DNA from: Psychroflexus aurantiacus | Lineage (GTDB): Bacteria > Bacteroidota > Bacteroidia > Flavobacteriales > Flavobacteriaceae | Reading direction: 5' to 3' | DNA length: 64,000 bases | NCBI RefSeq assembly: GCF_010820555.1 | Contig: NZ_JAAIKD010000003.1 | Location: 124,001 to 188,000 of the forward strand | Part shown: positions 50,799 through 60,337 of the stretch, piece by piece | How the letters are laid out: each line of letters opens with the position of its first letter | Position numbering within the stretch: the stretch's first letter is position 1 | Translations under genes and position numbers: made by a program | Notes under the pieces: generated by a model | Databases searched by the model: none | The model's input: only the letters and a program-made list of their open reading frames with translations | What the model was told of the DNA's origin: nothing

Positions 50799-51132
50799 AT
50801 GAAAGACAAGACTGCTGCTGGACTTTTAGCCTTTTTCATAGGAAGTATCGGCATCCACCGGTTTTACCTCAACCAGGTTGGCCTGGGGTTTTTGTATCTT
50901 TTATTCAGCTGGACGTTAATCCCTCTGCTTGTGTCTTTTTATAGATTTTATTGTGTTTCTGGTGATGGATAAAAGGACGTTTGATTATAAGTACAACAAG
51001 GAATTTTCAGTACAGCAGCATACGTATTTTACAAACAGTTCCAGTGAAGAAATTGAAAAGCTTTATAATTTGAAGATGAAAGGGATCATTTCAGAGGAAG
51101 AATTCAACAGAAAGAAAAGAGAACTGTTGTAG
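50799..51132 (+). pseudogene. TM2-domain protein with SHOCT-like tail, frameshifted
   Basis: From ATG 50799 the frame reads MKDKTAAGLLAFFIGSIGIHRFYLNQVGLGF, a canonical TM2 domain, but changes to YRFYCVSGDG and stops at 50970. One base over, the expected continuation FIDFIVFLVMDKRTFDYKYNKEF is present and runs to 51132, ending in a SHOCT-like helix (SSEEIEKLYNLKMKGIISEEEF). Removing one T from the T5 run at 50936-50940 restores one protein of about 110 residues. TM2 proteins are small two-helix membrane proteins of unclear function. Confidence 0.72.
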
Positions 51133-51171
51133 GAGCTTTTCTCGTAGTTGTGAAAGGCAGAGAATTGAGAT

Positions 51172-51206
51172 AAGTTCTCGATACACACCGACTGTTTTAG
51201 TCGGTG
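51172..51206. repeat. Interspersed AAGTTCTCG..TACA element with hairpin
   Basis: AAGTTCTCGATACA followed by the hairpin CACCGACT/AGTCGGTG. A shorter, diverged copy lies at 29861-29886. I recall comparable elements near gene ends in other Flavobacteriia. Confidence 0.5.
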
Positions 51207-51241
51207 CACTTGAACGGACAGGGTTGGCGAGCTTAGTCCAC

Positions 51242-51275
51242 AAAAAAAGACCAGCCGTTTGGCTGGTCTTTTTTT
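51242..51275. terminator. Terminator of the dcw operon (bidirectional)
   Basis: Stem AGACCAGCC/GGCTGGTCT with loop GTTT, A7 before and T7 after, 22 bases beyond the ftsZ stop. It works for both strands. Confidence 0.9.
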
Positions 51276-51296
51276 ATCGTATTATAAGGACTCTAT

Positions 51297-53165
51297 CTAG
51301 TCTACATTATCATGTAAAAAAGAGTTGTTCGACCTAAAATTCAAACTGTCCTTATCGCCTTCCACACTGGTTCTCGACAAAGAATTTCTTTCCCGATTGT
51401 GATCTAGTTCTATGCCTGCACGTTTGTAGGCCGGTTGCTTTTCGATCTCATCAATCGTGTTGCTGTTTCTGAATTTATAGTTGAACTGCTTCATTTTAGC
51501 TTTTCGCTCTGCGGCTCTCTGAGCAAGTTCCGATAGTGGTGTGTTCATAGGATCAACCTCATCTCGGGTTTCACTATTCACTTCCGTACGGCTTAAGGTT
51601 CGTCTTGTAAACTGGATTTCCTGCGGCTCTTCCACGATTTGTTTAGGTTTTGGCTTTTCAGGTGCAGGAGATTTTTGGTCCTCCTCTTCTTCCATAAACT
51701 CTGATAAGTCGTACTTTTTGACTTCAGAATCGGAAAGACTTCGGAAAGAGTTGACTTCTTCCGGTTCATTCACTTCAATATCTTTAGCTGATTCTGCGGT
51801 ATTGGATTTAGGTTCCTCCTCTTCGTCTTCGGAAAAGTCGAAACTCAACATACCCGATGAATTTTCCTCTTCCCGGACAGGAGTCTCCTCTATAATTTCA
51901 AAATCATCTTCATGTGCATTGACGATTTCAAAATCCACATCCAGATGATTGACGTTTACTTCCTCCGGTTCCTGCTTCTCCTCAGCACTCTCTTCATCAA
52001 AATTCAATTCGTGCATCACCTTGGGTTCTTCTTTTTGCTCGGAAGGCTTAGGTCTGGACTGTGGAATATCTATAGAGGATTGCTTCTGGAATCTGCCTGT
52101 GGATAAATTTTGCTCTATCCTTTGCTCGTCTTCCAGGGTATGGATGATTTTTTTGGTTTCGGTATTCACGATTTCATCCTGCTGTTCAGTATCAAAACCT
52201 GTCGCAATCACAGTAACCGAAATGGAATCTTCCAGGCTTTCATCATCCCCAACACCCATGATGATATTGGCACTGTTCCCGGCTTCAGCCTGGATGTGGT
52301 CATTGATTTCTCCAATTTCATCCAGGGTGATTTCATCGGTACCCGACACAATCAGTAAAAGTACATTTTTAGCACCTTTAATCTTGTTATCGTTCAAGAG
52401 CGGAGAATCCAGGGCTTTTTCAATAGCAATCTGAGATCTGTTAGTGCCGGAGGCTACTGCAGAACCCATGATAGCTGTTCCGCTATTGCTCAATACCGTC
52501 TTCGCATCACGTAAATCGATGTTTTGAGTATAGTGGTGTGTAATGACCTCGGCGATACCACGAGAAGCAGTGGCTAAGACCTCATCGGCTTTAGAAAACC
52601 CTGACTTAAAGCCAAGATTACCATAGACTTCTCTTAATTTATTATTGTTGATAACAATGAGTGAGTCCACATTGCTACGCAGTTCTTCTACGCCCAACTG
52701 AGCCTGTTCGTTTCGGGTTCGCCCTTCAAACTGAAATGGAATGGTAACGATACCAACCGTAAGAATATCCATTTCTTTAGCGAGCCTGGCAATGACAGGG
52801 GCAGCCCCCGTTCCTGTACCTCCACCCATTCCTGCAGTGATAAATACCATTTTGGTATTGGTACTCAGCAGGCTTTTAAGGTCTTCACGACTTTCTTCTG
52901 CCGCCTGTTTTCCGATATCCGGATTGGCTCCGGCGCCAAGGCCTTCGGTAAGGTCAACCCCCAGTTGTATTCTGGTAGGGACCGGACTGTTTTCCAGGGC
53001 TTGAGAATCGGTGTTACAAACCACGAAGTCCACGCCTTTTATACCCTGACTAAACATGTGATTGATGGCGTTAGAACCTCCTCCGCCTACACCAATGACT
53101 TTAATGACATTGGACTGGTTTTTTGGAAGATCAAATGAGATGTTTTCAAATTCTTTCTGACTCAT
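51297..53165 (-). CDS. ftsZ: Cell division GTPase FtsZ
   Basis: A 622-residue tubulin-like GTPase that forms the Z ring. The GTPase core spans about residues 15-325, with IKVIGVGGGGSNAI and the tubulin signature GGGTGTGAA at 114-122. The rest (330-622) is a long acidic, probably disordered linker, far longer than in E. coli FtsZ (383 residues) but usual for Flavobacteriia. A final conserved segment near 560-620 (FRNSNTIDEIEKQPAYKRAGIELDHN by ends) probably binds FtsA. It is the last gene of the cluster, 27 bases after ftsA, followed by a strong terminator. Confidence 0.96.
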   Translation of the reverse strand: MSQKEFENISFDLPKNQSNVIKVIGVGGGGSNAINHMFSQGIKGVDFVVCNTDSQALENSPVPTRIQLGVDLTEGLGAGANPDIGKQAAEESREDLKSLLSTNTKMVFITAGMGGGTGTGAAPVIARLAKEMDILTVGIVTIPFQFEGRTRNEQAQLGVEELRSNVDSLIVINNNKLREVYGNLGFKSGFSKADEVLATASRGIAEVITHHYTQNIDLRDAKTVLSNSGTAIMGSAVASGTNRSQIAIEKALDSPLLNDNKIKGAKNVLLLIVSGTDEITLDEIGEINDHIQAEAGNSANIIMGVGDDESLEDSISVTVIATGFDTEQQDEIVNTETKKIIHTLEDEQRIEQNLSTGRFQKQSSIDIPQSRPKPSEQKEEPKVMHELNFDEESAEEKQEPEEVNVNHLDVDFEIVNAHEDDFEIIEETPVREEENSSGMLSFDFSEDEEEEPKSNTAESAKDIEVNEPEEVNSFRSLSDSEVKKYDLSEFMEEEEDQKSPAPEKPKPKQIVEEPQEIQFTRRTLSRTEVNSETRDEVDPMNTPLSELAQRAAERKAKMKQFNYKFRNSNTIDEIEKQPAYKRAGIELDHNRERNSLSRTSVEGDKDSLNFRSNNSFLHDNVD

Positions 53166-53192
53166 AATGATGTATTTTGATTGGTACGCTTC

Positions 53193-54584
53193 TTATTCTG
53201 CATTATCTAAAAAATCTTTCAATTTATCAAACCATTTTTCGACTACATTTCTGCTAGGTCGTGCTGGCTGATTGGGTTGCTCCGGGATGCTCTGCCTGTC
53301 ATCCTCTTCTGAAGAATCTTCTGTGATTCCCTCGGCGGTATGGGCTGTTTCTGTCGGCTGCTCTGCACCCACTGGCTGTTCTTCATCCTCTTCCAGCTCC
53401 TCACGTTCTGCTTTGTCAAGGGCTTTACGCTCCAGTCCGTCCATCACCAGGCCTACTGCCGTAGCGTAAAGCGGACTTGCGATTTCTTTATCGGTTTCTC
53501 CGGCAAGATATTCATTGGGGTAACCAACGCGCGTGTCCATTCCTGTGACGTATTCTACCAGCTGTTTCAAATGCTTGAGCTGAGCGCCACCACCCGTGAT
53601 GACAATACCGGCAATAAGCTTTTTCTTTTGCTCATCGTGTCCATAGTTTTTGATTTCAAGATAGACCTGGTCGATGATTTCTACAGCCCGGTAATGAATC
53701 ACTTTAGACAAATTCTTGAGCGATATTTCTTTTGGATCTCTTCCTCGTAATCCGGGAATTGACACAATTTCGTTTTCTTTATTTTCTCCGGGCCAGGCAG
53801 AACCAAATTTCACTTTGAGCAATTCGGCCTGCTTTTCTATGATAGAACAGCCTTCTTTAATATCTTCTGTAATCACATTTCCGCCCAGGGGAATCACGGC
53901 GGTATGCCGTATAATTCCATCTTTGAAAATGGCCAGATCTGTAGTCCCCCCACCGATATCGATTAAAGCCACTCCGGCTTCTTTCTCCTCCTGACTCAAC
54001 ACCGAATTTGCAGAAGCCAGCGGCTCCAGGGTCATCCCGTTAAGCTCCAGCCCGGAGTTTTTGACACATCGGCCAATGTTTCGAATGGATGAAATTTGCC
54101 CAACGACGACATGAAAGTTGGCTTCCAAACGGCCGCCAGACATACCTCTTGGCTCCATGATTTCCGACTGTCCATCGACTTTATATTCCTGGGGCAGCAC
54201 GTGAATAATCTCTTCACCGGGAAGCATCACCAGCTTGTGAACCTGGTTGCATAAGTGATCGATGTCCTCATCTTCTATCACTTCCTCCACGTCATTTCTT
54301 GTGATGTAATCACTGTGCTGCAAACTTCTGATGTGCTGACCCGCAATTCCTACGGTTACTCCTTTTACATCAATGCCCGAGTTGGCCTCTGCCTGCTGTA
54401 TAGCCTGCTGAATGGACTGAATGGTCTGAGTAATATTATTCACAACTCCACGATGAACACCTAGACTTTTGGTTCTTCCAATGCCTAGAATCTCTACTTT
54501 TCCATATTCATTTTTACGCCCAATCATCGCTACAATCTTCGTAGTTCCAATGTCTAAGCCTACTGCAATATTATCTTCTTCCAT
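53193..54584 (-). CDS. ftsA: Cell division protein FtsA
   Basis: A 463-residue actin-like ATPase that ties FtsZ to the membrane. Phosphate and adenosine motifs are VGLDIGTTKIVAMIG at residues 8-22, GVALIDIGGGTTDLAIF near 200, and GIVITGGGAQLKHL near 325. The C-terminus has an acidic Ser/Thr-rich linker (390-440) and an amphipathic membrane-targeting helix (VVEKWFDKLKDFLDNAE). It lies between ftsQ (12 bases) and ftsZ. Confidence 0.95.
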   Translation of the reverse strand: MEEDNIAVGLDIGTTKIVAMIGRKNEYGKVEILGIGRTKSLGVHRGVVNNITQTIQSIQQAIQQAEANSGIDVKGVTVGIAGQHIRSLQHSDYITRNDVEEVIEDEDIDHLCNQVHKLVMLPGEEIIHVLPQEYKVDGQSEIMEPRGMSGGRLEANFHVVVGQISSIRNIGRCVKNSGLELNGMTLEPLASANSVLSQEEKEAGVALIDIGGGTTDLAIFKDGIIRHTAVIPLGGNVITEDIKEGCSIIEKQAELLKVKFGSAWPGENKENEIVSIPGLRGRDPKEISLKNLSKVIHYRAVEIIDQVYLEIKNYGHDEQKKKLIAGIVITGGGAQLKHLKQLVEYVTGMDTRVGYPNEYLAGETDKEIASPLYATAVGLVMDGLERKALDKAEREELEEDEEQPVGAEQPTETAHTAEGITEDSSEEDDRQSIPEQPNQPARPSRNVVEKWFDKLKDFLDNAE

Positions 54585-54596
54585 CTTTGTAGATTA

Positions 54597-55316
54597 TTAC
54601 TTTGTTGTACATACCACTTGATTACCAAACTGCAAATCTATACGTTTATAGCTATCTAATTTTTTGTATTCCAAAGCTTTTAAATAAAAAACTTTATAAT
54701 TGCTCAACTTTCTGTCAAGATAAGAAATCTGACCAAAATTGACGAAATAATCTCTATTTCTCACCTCTAAAACATAGTTATTTTCTGATTTTTTTCGGAT
54801 TGCAATGATATGTTTTTTTAAAAAATCGTCGGCCTCAATTTTTGCCAAAAGCGGATAAACTTCTTTGAGCTCATCTGGCTCTATTCCTGAGACCAAAGGC
54901 ACTCGGGATGAGTAGTTTGGAGACAGAGGCATAGCCAATCCATCGGTATCCATATAATAAAATCCATTGTCTTTGATTCGAGCAATGGGTTTTCGCTGTA
55001 TAATTTTGGCAGAAAGCCTGCCGTCCAGACTATAAAATGCTTCTGAAGACTTTATCATTTCGTTGGCATTGAGCATATCTTCAAAGCTGGCCAGACGCTT
55101 TTCGTTCACTAAAGAATCTCCATTGGATTTCAAGACCTCCTGTAAAAGTTTTTCAACTTCAGCTTCGGTGATGAATATTTTGGAAGCATCCAGAAGTTCA
55201 ACCTGCAACGACTTGACCGGCTTCAGGTTTTGTCGATGATTCGCAAAACCCACCAGAAAGAAGAGAACCCCCAGGATTAGAATCAATCGAATGTTATGTA
55301 GTTTAAACACGTTCAT
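54597..55316 (-). CDS. ftsQ: Cell division protein FtsQ/DivIB
   Basis: A 239-residue bitopic membrane protein: short cytoplasmic start, one helix (ILILGVLFFLVGFANH), then a POTRA-like region (about 35-100, VKSLQVELLDASKIFITEAEVEKLL) and the FtsQ beta domain with RKPIARI and YLDRKLSNYKVFYLKAL. It recruits FtsL/B/W/I. Sequence identity to E. coli FtsQ is very low, but position between murC and ftsA is diagnostic. It overlaps murC by 14 bases. Confidence 0.9.
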   Translation of the reverse strand: MNVFKLHNIRLILILGVLFFLVGFANHRQNLKPVKSLQVELLDASKIFITEAEVEKLLQEVLKSNGDSLVNEKRLASFEDMLNANEMIKSSEAFYSLDGRLSAKIIQRKPIARIKDNGFYYMDTDGLAMPLSPNYSSRVPLVSGIEPDELKEVYPLLAKIEADDFLKKHIIAIRKKSENNYVLEVRNRDYFVNFGQISYLDRKLSNYKVFYLKALEYKKLDSYKRIDLQFGNQVVCTTK

Positions 55317-56655
55317 GTAAATAATTTGAAATTTTAGTGGCTTCTATGCCTATATCTCCTGCACCAAGCAAGACAATCACCTCATCCTTGGCTATTTTTA
55401 TTCTGTTGTGAATGTCATTTTTAGTGATCAGCTGTTTTGAGGAGTGCTGTATCAAATTCAGAAGAAATTCTGAAGTCACTCCTTCAATAGCAACTTCCCT
55501 GGCTGGATAAATATCCAGCAGATTCACTTCATCAAACTGAGCTAAACTAATTGCAAAATCCTCTGCAAAATCCCGTGTTCTTGAAAACAAGTGTGGCTGA
55601 AAAATCACAACTGTCTTTTGTTCCGGATGCATTTCAGATATCGCCTGGTACACGGCGTCAATTTCCTTAGGATGATGCGCGTAATCGTCTATCACCAGCA
55701 AATCATTGGATTTATAAATGTAATTGAAACGCCTTTGAACGCCTTCAAAACTAGCCAGAGCTTTTCCAAATGAACTGGCCAGCTCGGGTTTAAAATCTAT
55801 TGCCAGGGCTAAAGCCGCCGCCGCGTTTAATAAATTGTGGTGTCCAGGCAAAGCAAACTGAAGTCCTTTCAAGTGAACTTCTCCCTGCTTAAAATCGAAT
55901 CTGTAACTGCCATTTTCTATGGAAATGCGATTCACCTGCACCTCCGCCTCCTCATCCAAAGCTATGGAGCGGGCGTCCAAATCCAGACCGGATTTGGCAT
56001 ACAAATGGCCTTTCGGCACCAGTTGGGAAAATTCCCGAAAGGTATCTATCAGCTTTTGGGAGGTCTCGTAAATATCCAAATGATCTGCATCCATGGAGTT
56101 AATCACTGCAGCGGAGGGGTGTAAGCGAAGAAAAGACCGGTCGAATTCATCGGCCTCCACCACAACGACCTCTTCGCCGTCGCCGATGTAGTTGGTTTTA
56201 TAATTCTGAAGGATTCCACCACAAAATGCAGTCAGTTTCACTCCGGAAGCTTTCAGGATGTGCACCAGTATTGCTGAAGTAGTCGTTTTTCCATGTGTTC
56301 CTGCTACTGCCAGTGTGGGCAGGTGTTTGGTAATATGTCCTAAAACCACCGAACGTTTGTGCATTTCAAAATTCTGAGTGCTGAAATAGTCGAAGTATGC
56401 TGAATTTTTTGAAATCGCCGGCGTATAAATCACTAAGGTGGTCTCCCTGGATAAATTCTGAATCTGCTCATTCACAGACTCGGAATACACCACATCAATG
56501 CCTTCGCTCAGTAAGCTTTTGGTCAGCTCCGATTCTGTCCTGTCATAACCAGAAACCCCCAGTCCTTTTTGATTGAAATACCGGGCCAGAGCACTCATCC
56601 CGATACCACCGATACCGATCAGAAACACGTGTGTATATTGACTTATCTCTTTCAT
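55303..56655 (-). CDS. murC: UDP-N-acetylmuramate-L-alanine ligase MurC
   Basis: A 450-residue Mur ligase adding L-Ala to UDP-MurNAc. The N-terminal fold has LIGIGGIGMSALARYFNQ. The ATP loop is VAGTHGKTTTSAIL (about 116-130), followed by VVEADEFDRSFL, and the domain 3 region contains LLVIDDYAHHPKEIDAV, the MurC-specific DDYAHHPxE motif. It overlaps murG upstream (4 bases) and ftsQ downstream (14 bases). Confidence 0.96.
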   Translation of the reverse strand: MKEISQYTHVFLIGIGGIGMSALARYFNQKGLGVSGYDRTESELTKSLLSEGIDVVYSESVNEQIQNLSRETTLVIYTPAISKNSAYFDYFSTQNFEMHKRSVVLGHITKHLPTLAVAGTHGKTTTSAILVHILKASGVKLTAFCGGILQNYKTNYIGDGEEVVVVEADEFDRSFLRLHPSAAVINSMDADHLDIYETSQKLIDTFREFSQLVPKGHLYAKSGLDLDARSIALDEEAEVQVNRISIENGSYRFDFKQGEVHLKGLQFALPGHHNLLNAAAALALAIDFKPELASSFGKALASFEGVQRRFNYIYKSNDLLVIDDYAHHPKEIDAVYQAISEMHPEQKTVVIFQPHLFSRTRDFAEDFAISLAQFDEVNLLDIYPAREVAIEGVTSEFLLNLIQHSSKQLITKNDIHNRIKIAKDEVIVLLGAGDIGIEATKISNYLHERV

Positions 56656-57749
56656 CTTACTGCATTTTCTAAGCGTTCCACTTCATCTGCAATCGCCTTT
56701 GTAGCCAGAGGTTTCGCCAGGGTCAGGATATTTTTGGATAACTTCTTTTGAAGCTCAATATCCTGTATCAAATTTTTGAATACAGGTTCAAATTTATCAT
56801 CCAGATCTTTCTCCCTCAGCATCACTGCTGCTTCTTTATCTTCTATAGATTTCGCATTTTTAGTTTGATGGTCCTCGGCAACGTTAGGCGAAGGAATAAA
56901 AAGCACCGGTTTTCCTACCAAACTGAGTTCGCTCACCGCCCCAGCACCGGCTCTGGAAATGATGACATCTGCCACAGCATAGGCCAAATCCATATTCGAA
57001 ATGAATTTTAAAACCTTGACGGATTCGGTCTCCAAGGCAGCATATCTGTCATAATACAATTTCCCGCATTGCCATAAGACCTGAAGGTTTTCGGCTTCAA
57101 ACCATGACAACTGACCTGCTATTAACTCATTGATGCGCTGAGAGCCTAAGCTGCCTCCTACAATCAACACGGTCTTTTTATTTGAATCCAATTGAAAATG
57201 CTTCAATCCGGCTTCTCTCTTGCTTCGCACTTCAAGTAAATCTTTACGAATTGGATTTCCTGTGAATACTACTTTTTCTTTAGGAAAAAACTGCTCCATC
57301 CCTTCGTAAGCGACGCAGATGGATTGCGCTTCTTCGGCCAGCCATTTATTGGTTATGCCCGCATAGGCATTTTGTTCCTGAATAAGGGTTGGGATTTTAA
57401 GAATAGAAGCCATCTTCAGCAAAGGGCCGCTTGCATATCCTCCTGTACCAACCACTACATTCGGTTTAAATCTTTTGAGAAGTGTTCTTGCCTTTAGCAT
57501 AGAACTCATCAGTTTGAAAGGAAACATCAAATTTGACAAGCTGAGTTTTCGCTGAATTCCGGAAATCCATAGGCCTTCAATTTCAAAACCCGCCTCAGGC
57601 ACTTTGGTCATTTCCATTTTATCTTTAGCGCCTACAAACAGAAATTCTGCCTCAGGATGTCTGCCTTTCAATTCTTCAGCAATAGCGATAGCCGGGTAGA
57701 TATGTCCACCTGTTCCTCCTCCGGAAATCATGTATCGTCTTTCGCTCAT
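56652..57749 (-). CDS. murG: UDP-GlcNAc transferase MurG (lipid II synthesis)
   Basis: A 365-residue GT-B glycosyltransferase at the inner membrane face, turning lipid I into lipid II. Motifs: ISGGGTGGHIYPAIAIA at the start, VVGTGGYASGPLL, ILIVGGSLGSQRINELI, and the UDP-GlcNAc site SRAGAGAVSELSLVGKPVLFIPSP (by ends). ATGA-type overlaps link it to ftsW before it and murC after it. Confidence 0.96.
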   Translation of the reverse strand: MSERRYMISGGGTGGHIYPAIAIAEELKGRHPEAEFLFVGAKDKMEMTKVPEAGFEIEGLWISGIQRKLSLSNLMFPFKLMSSMLKARTLLKRFKPNVVVGTGGYASGPLLKMASILKIPTLIQEQNAYAGITNKWLAEEAQSICVAYEGMEQFFPKEKVVFTGNPIRKDLLEVRSKREAGLKHFQLDSNKKTVLIVGGSLGSQRINELIAGQLSWFEAENLQVLWQCGKLYYDRYAALETESVKVLKFISNMDLAYAVADVIISRAGAGAVSELSLVGKPVLFIPSPNVAEDHQTKNAKSIEDKEAAVMLREKDLDDKFEPVFKNLIQDIELQKKLSKNILTLAKPLATKAIADEVERLENAVR

Positions 57750-58987
57750 ATCGTCTCGCTTAATACTTCTAATGGGTTTTCAATCGCCAGATTATCGTCC
57801 CTTTCCTTTTGTCTGGCTTCAGCACTGGCTTTTACGTCATTATTGGCACTCACACTTATAACAATACCTAAAGACAGACACGTCATCCAGATGGAAGTTC
57901 CGCCGCTTCCCACCAGGGGAAGAGTCTGACCGGTGACGGGTAAAAATTCAACCGCTACGGCTATGTTTACAAAAGCCTGGAAAATAATGGGAATTCCTGC
58001 TGCTATAACCAATAGCCGCCCATAAACCGTTTCCGATTTGGTCACGATAATCGCGATTCGGTACAGCATGAACAGGTAAGCTAAAATCACTCCGATACCG
58101 CCAACCATACCCATTTCTTCTACAATTATAGCGTAAATAAAATCTGAGGAAGACTGCGGAAGAAAATTACGCTGAACGCTTTTACCTATGCCATTTCCGG
58201 TAATTCCACCGGTCGCTATAGCTATTTTAGCCTTCTCGACCTGATACTGTTCTCTCGACTGCTCATCTTGGGTAAAGCTTTCGACCCTGCTGATCCAGGT
58301 ATCCACTCTATTGGGAAACAGGCCCGGAAAGGCTTTTGCAGATAAGCCAAAGACAACCAGACTTAGCATTCCCACACCCACGACTGCAGCAAGGTATTTG
58401 AGAGTATAACCTCCCACAAAAGTGAGCATTAAAACCATCAAAAAGATGATGGCTGCTGTGGAAAAATTGGCCGGTAAAATAAGGCCAACTACCAGAAATA
58501 CAGGAACCCAAAGTGGTAAAATGGTTTCTTTGAAAGTATATTCAGTGTCTTTAATCTTTGATAAATATCTGGCTACGTAAATCAGTAAGACTACAGAGGC
58601 CAGGGTTGAGGTCTGGAAGGAGAAATTGACCAAAGGCACCTGTATCCATCGACTTGCATTCGCTCCGCCTATTGTGGTTCCCTGAAGGAGGGTCACTACT
58701 AAAAGCACGATGACGATAGGTAACAGAATAATAGATAAACCTCTGAAATATCTGTAGGGAATTTTGTGTGTCGCATACAGAATGGCAAATCCTAAAACCA
58801 GATGTATGAAATGCTTTACCAAATACGCAAAAGTACTTCCACTGGCGCCGTTCAGATAGGCCAGATTACTGGAAGCACTGTACACGGGAATAAAAGAAAA
58901 AATAGCCAAAAGCGCAGCCACAGACCATAACATCTTGTCTCCTTTTATGCTTTCAAAAAATTCTTTAACTCCTGAACTTGTTGACAT
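57746..58987 (-). CDS. ftsW: Lipid II polymerase FtsW (SEDS family)
   Basis: A 413-residue SEDS glycosyltransferase with about ten helices. Signature parts include SNLAYLNGASGSTFAYLVKH, PANFSTAAIIFLMVLMLTFVGG, the long extracellular loop with VDTWISRVESFTQDEQS and GNGIGKSVQRNFLPQSSSDFIYAIIVEEMG, and LPVTGQTLPLVGSGGTS near the end. It polymerises septal peptidoglycan with FtsI. Position between murD and murG supports FtsW over RodA. Confidence 0.94.
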   Translation of the reverse strand: MSTSSGVKEFFESIKGDKMLWSVAALLAIFSFIPVYSASSNLAYLNGASGSTFAYLVKHFIHLVLGFAILYATHKIPYRYFRGLSIILLPIVIVLLVVTLLQGTTIGGANASRWIQVPLVNFSFQTSTLASVVLLIYVARYLSKIKDTEYTFKETILPLWVPVFLVVGLILPANFSTAAIIFLMVLMLTFVGGYTLKYLAAVVGVGMLSLVVFGLSAKAFPGLFPNRVDTWISRVESFTQDEQSREQYQVEKAKIAIATGGITGNGIGKSVQRNFLPQSSSDFIYAIIVEEMGMVGGIGVILAYLFMLYRIAIIVTKSETVYGRLLVIAAGIPIIFQAFVNIAVAVEFLPVTGQTLPLVGSGGTSIWMTCLSLGIVISVSANNDVKASAEARQKERDDNLAIENPLEVLSETI

Positions 58988-58993
58988 TTTGAT

Positions 58994-60337
58994 TTATTTT
59001 TTTAAACCTTGAACTGCATTTTTAAATTGTCTTCCTCTATCCTCATAATTTTCAAACAAATCGAAACTTGCGCAGGCTGGCGATAAGAGTACGGCATCGT
59101 TCTCTTCAGCCAATTCGTATGCTTTGGTTACTGCATCCTTCATAGTGGAGGTTTCGATAAGAATATCAACACAGTTGCTGAACGCTTCATAGATTTTTTG
59201 ATTATCTATGCCCAGGCATACGATGGCTTTCACCTTTTCATTAACCAGAGCCAGCAAGTCTTCATATTTATTCCCTTTATCAACCCCACCTACAATCCAG
59301 ACCGTTGGGGCAGTCATACTTCCCAAAGCATAAAAGGTTGCGTTTATATTGGTCGCTTTAGAATCGTTGATGAAAGCCACCTTATTGACTTTGCCCAATT
59401 CCTCCAGTCTGTGTTCCACACCGCGAAAGCTTTCCATGCTCTCCCGTATGGTTTGTTTCCTGATCTTCAGCAATCTTGCCGCTGTCGAAGCCGCCATTGC
59501 ATTTCTTGTATTGTGGTCGCCTTTTACGGCTAAATCTGTTACAGACATAGTAAATAAGTTATGATTGAGTTTGATATTAATTTTGTTGTCTTCGATAAAA
59601 GCTGATAAATCCTCCAATAAGGTTGTCATTGTAAAGGGAATCAGTTGAGCTCTTACAGGGTTTTGTTCCAGCCATCTGACAATCACTTCATCGTCTTTAT
59701 TGTAAATGAGGTAATCCTTTTCGGTTTGGTTCTCTGTTATTCTGAATTTGGCCGCGATGTATTCCTGAAAGTTATTGTGATAACGGTCTAAATGATCTGG
59801 TGTAATGCTGGTCAGGATAGCGATATGAGGCTGGAAGCTTTCAATACCATCTAGCTGAAAACTGCTGAGTTCCAGCACATAATTCTGAACCTGCTTTCTG
59901 GCCACTTGTTCAGCAAAACTAAAGCCCACATTGCCGGCCATAGAAACCGATAATCCCGCGTTTTTCAGAATATGATAAACCATACTGGTCACCGTAGTTT
60001 TGCCATTGGATCCTGTAATGCCAATCGTAGTAGCATCGGTATACCAGGAGGCAAATTCAATTTCAGAAATGATTTTGATACCCTTTTCCTTTAGCTTTTG
60101 AATCAAAGGTAAATCATCAGATATCCCAGGACTTTTTACAATAAGATCTGCAGCTTCAAGTTTTGAAATGCTGTGTCCACCCTCTTCAAAGGCGATGCCT
60201 TCAGAATTTAATTTAGCTTTAAACCCGGGCTTCAATTTTGAAAAATCGGATAAGAAAACCTCGTAAGATTTATCCTTTCCTAAAATAGCAGCTCCTACTC
60301 CACTTTCACCTCCACCTAAAACAACCAGCTTTTCCAT
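58994..60337 (-). CDS. murD: UDP-MurNAc-L-Ala-D-glutamate ligase MurD
   Basis: A 447-residue Mur ligase adding D-Glu. N-terminal VLGGGESGVGAAILG, ATP loop GITGSNGKTTVTSMVY (about 106-120), central ILTSITPDHLDRYH, and domain 3 INDSKATNINATFYAL with WIVGGVDKGNKYEDL and LLSPACASFDLFENYEDRG. The start directly abuts the mraY stop, and ftsW follows after 6 bases. Confidence 0.96.
   Translation of the reverse strand: MEKLVVLGGGESGVGAAILGKDKSYEVFLSDFSKLKPGFKAKLNSEGIAFEEGGHSISKLEAADLIVKSPGISDDLPLIQKLKEKGIKIISEIEFASWYTDATTIGITGSNGKTTVTSMVYHILKNAGLSVSMAGNVGFSFAEQVARKQVQNYVLELSSFQLDGIESFQPHIAILTSITPDHLDRYHNNFQEYIAAKFRITENQTEKDYLIYNKDDEVIVRWLEQNPVRAQLIPFTMTTLLEDLSAFIEDNKINIKLNHNLFTMSVTDLAVKGDHNTRNAMAASTAARLLKIRKQTIRESMESFRGVEHRLEELGKVNKVAFINDSKATNINATFYALGSMTAPTVWIVGGVDKGNKYEDLLALVNEKVKAIVCLGIDNQKIYEAFSNCVDILIETSTMKDAVTKAYELAEENDAVLLSPACASFDLFENYEDRGRQFKNAVQGLKK

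Noticed and set aside
51541-53750. Long open frames on the plus strand opposite ftsZ and ftsA
   Set aside because: They are antisense to essential, well-conserved genes, are rich in Ser/Val/Leu as expected of shadows, and have no recognisable motif.
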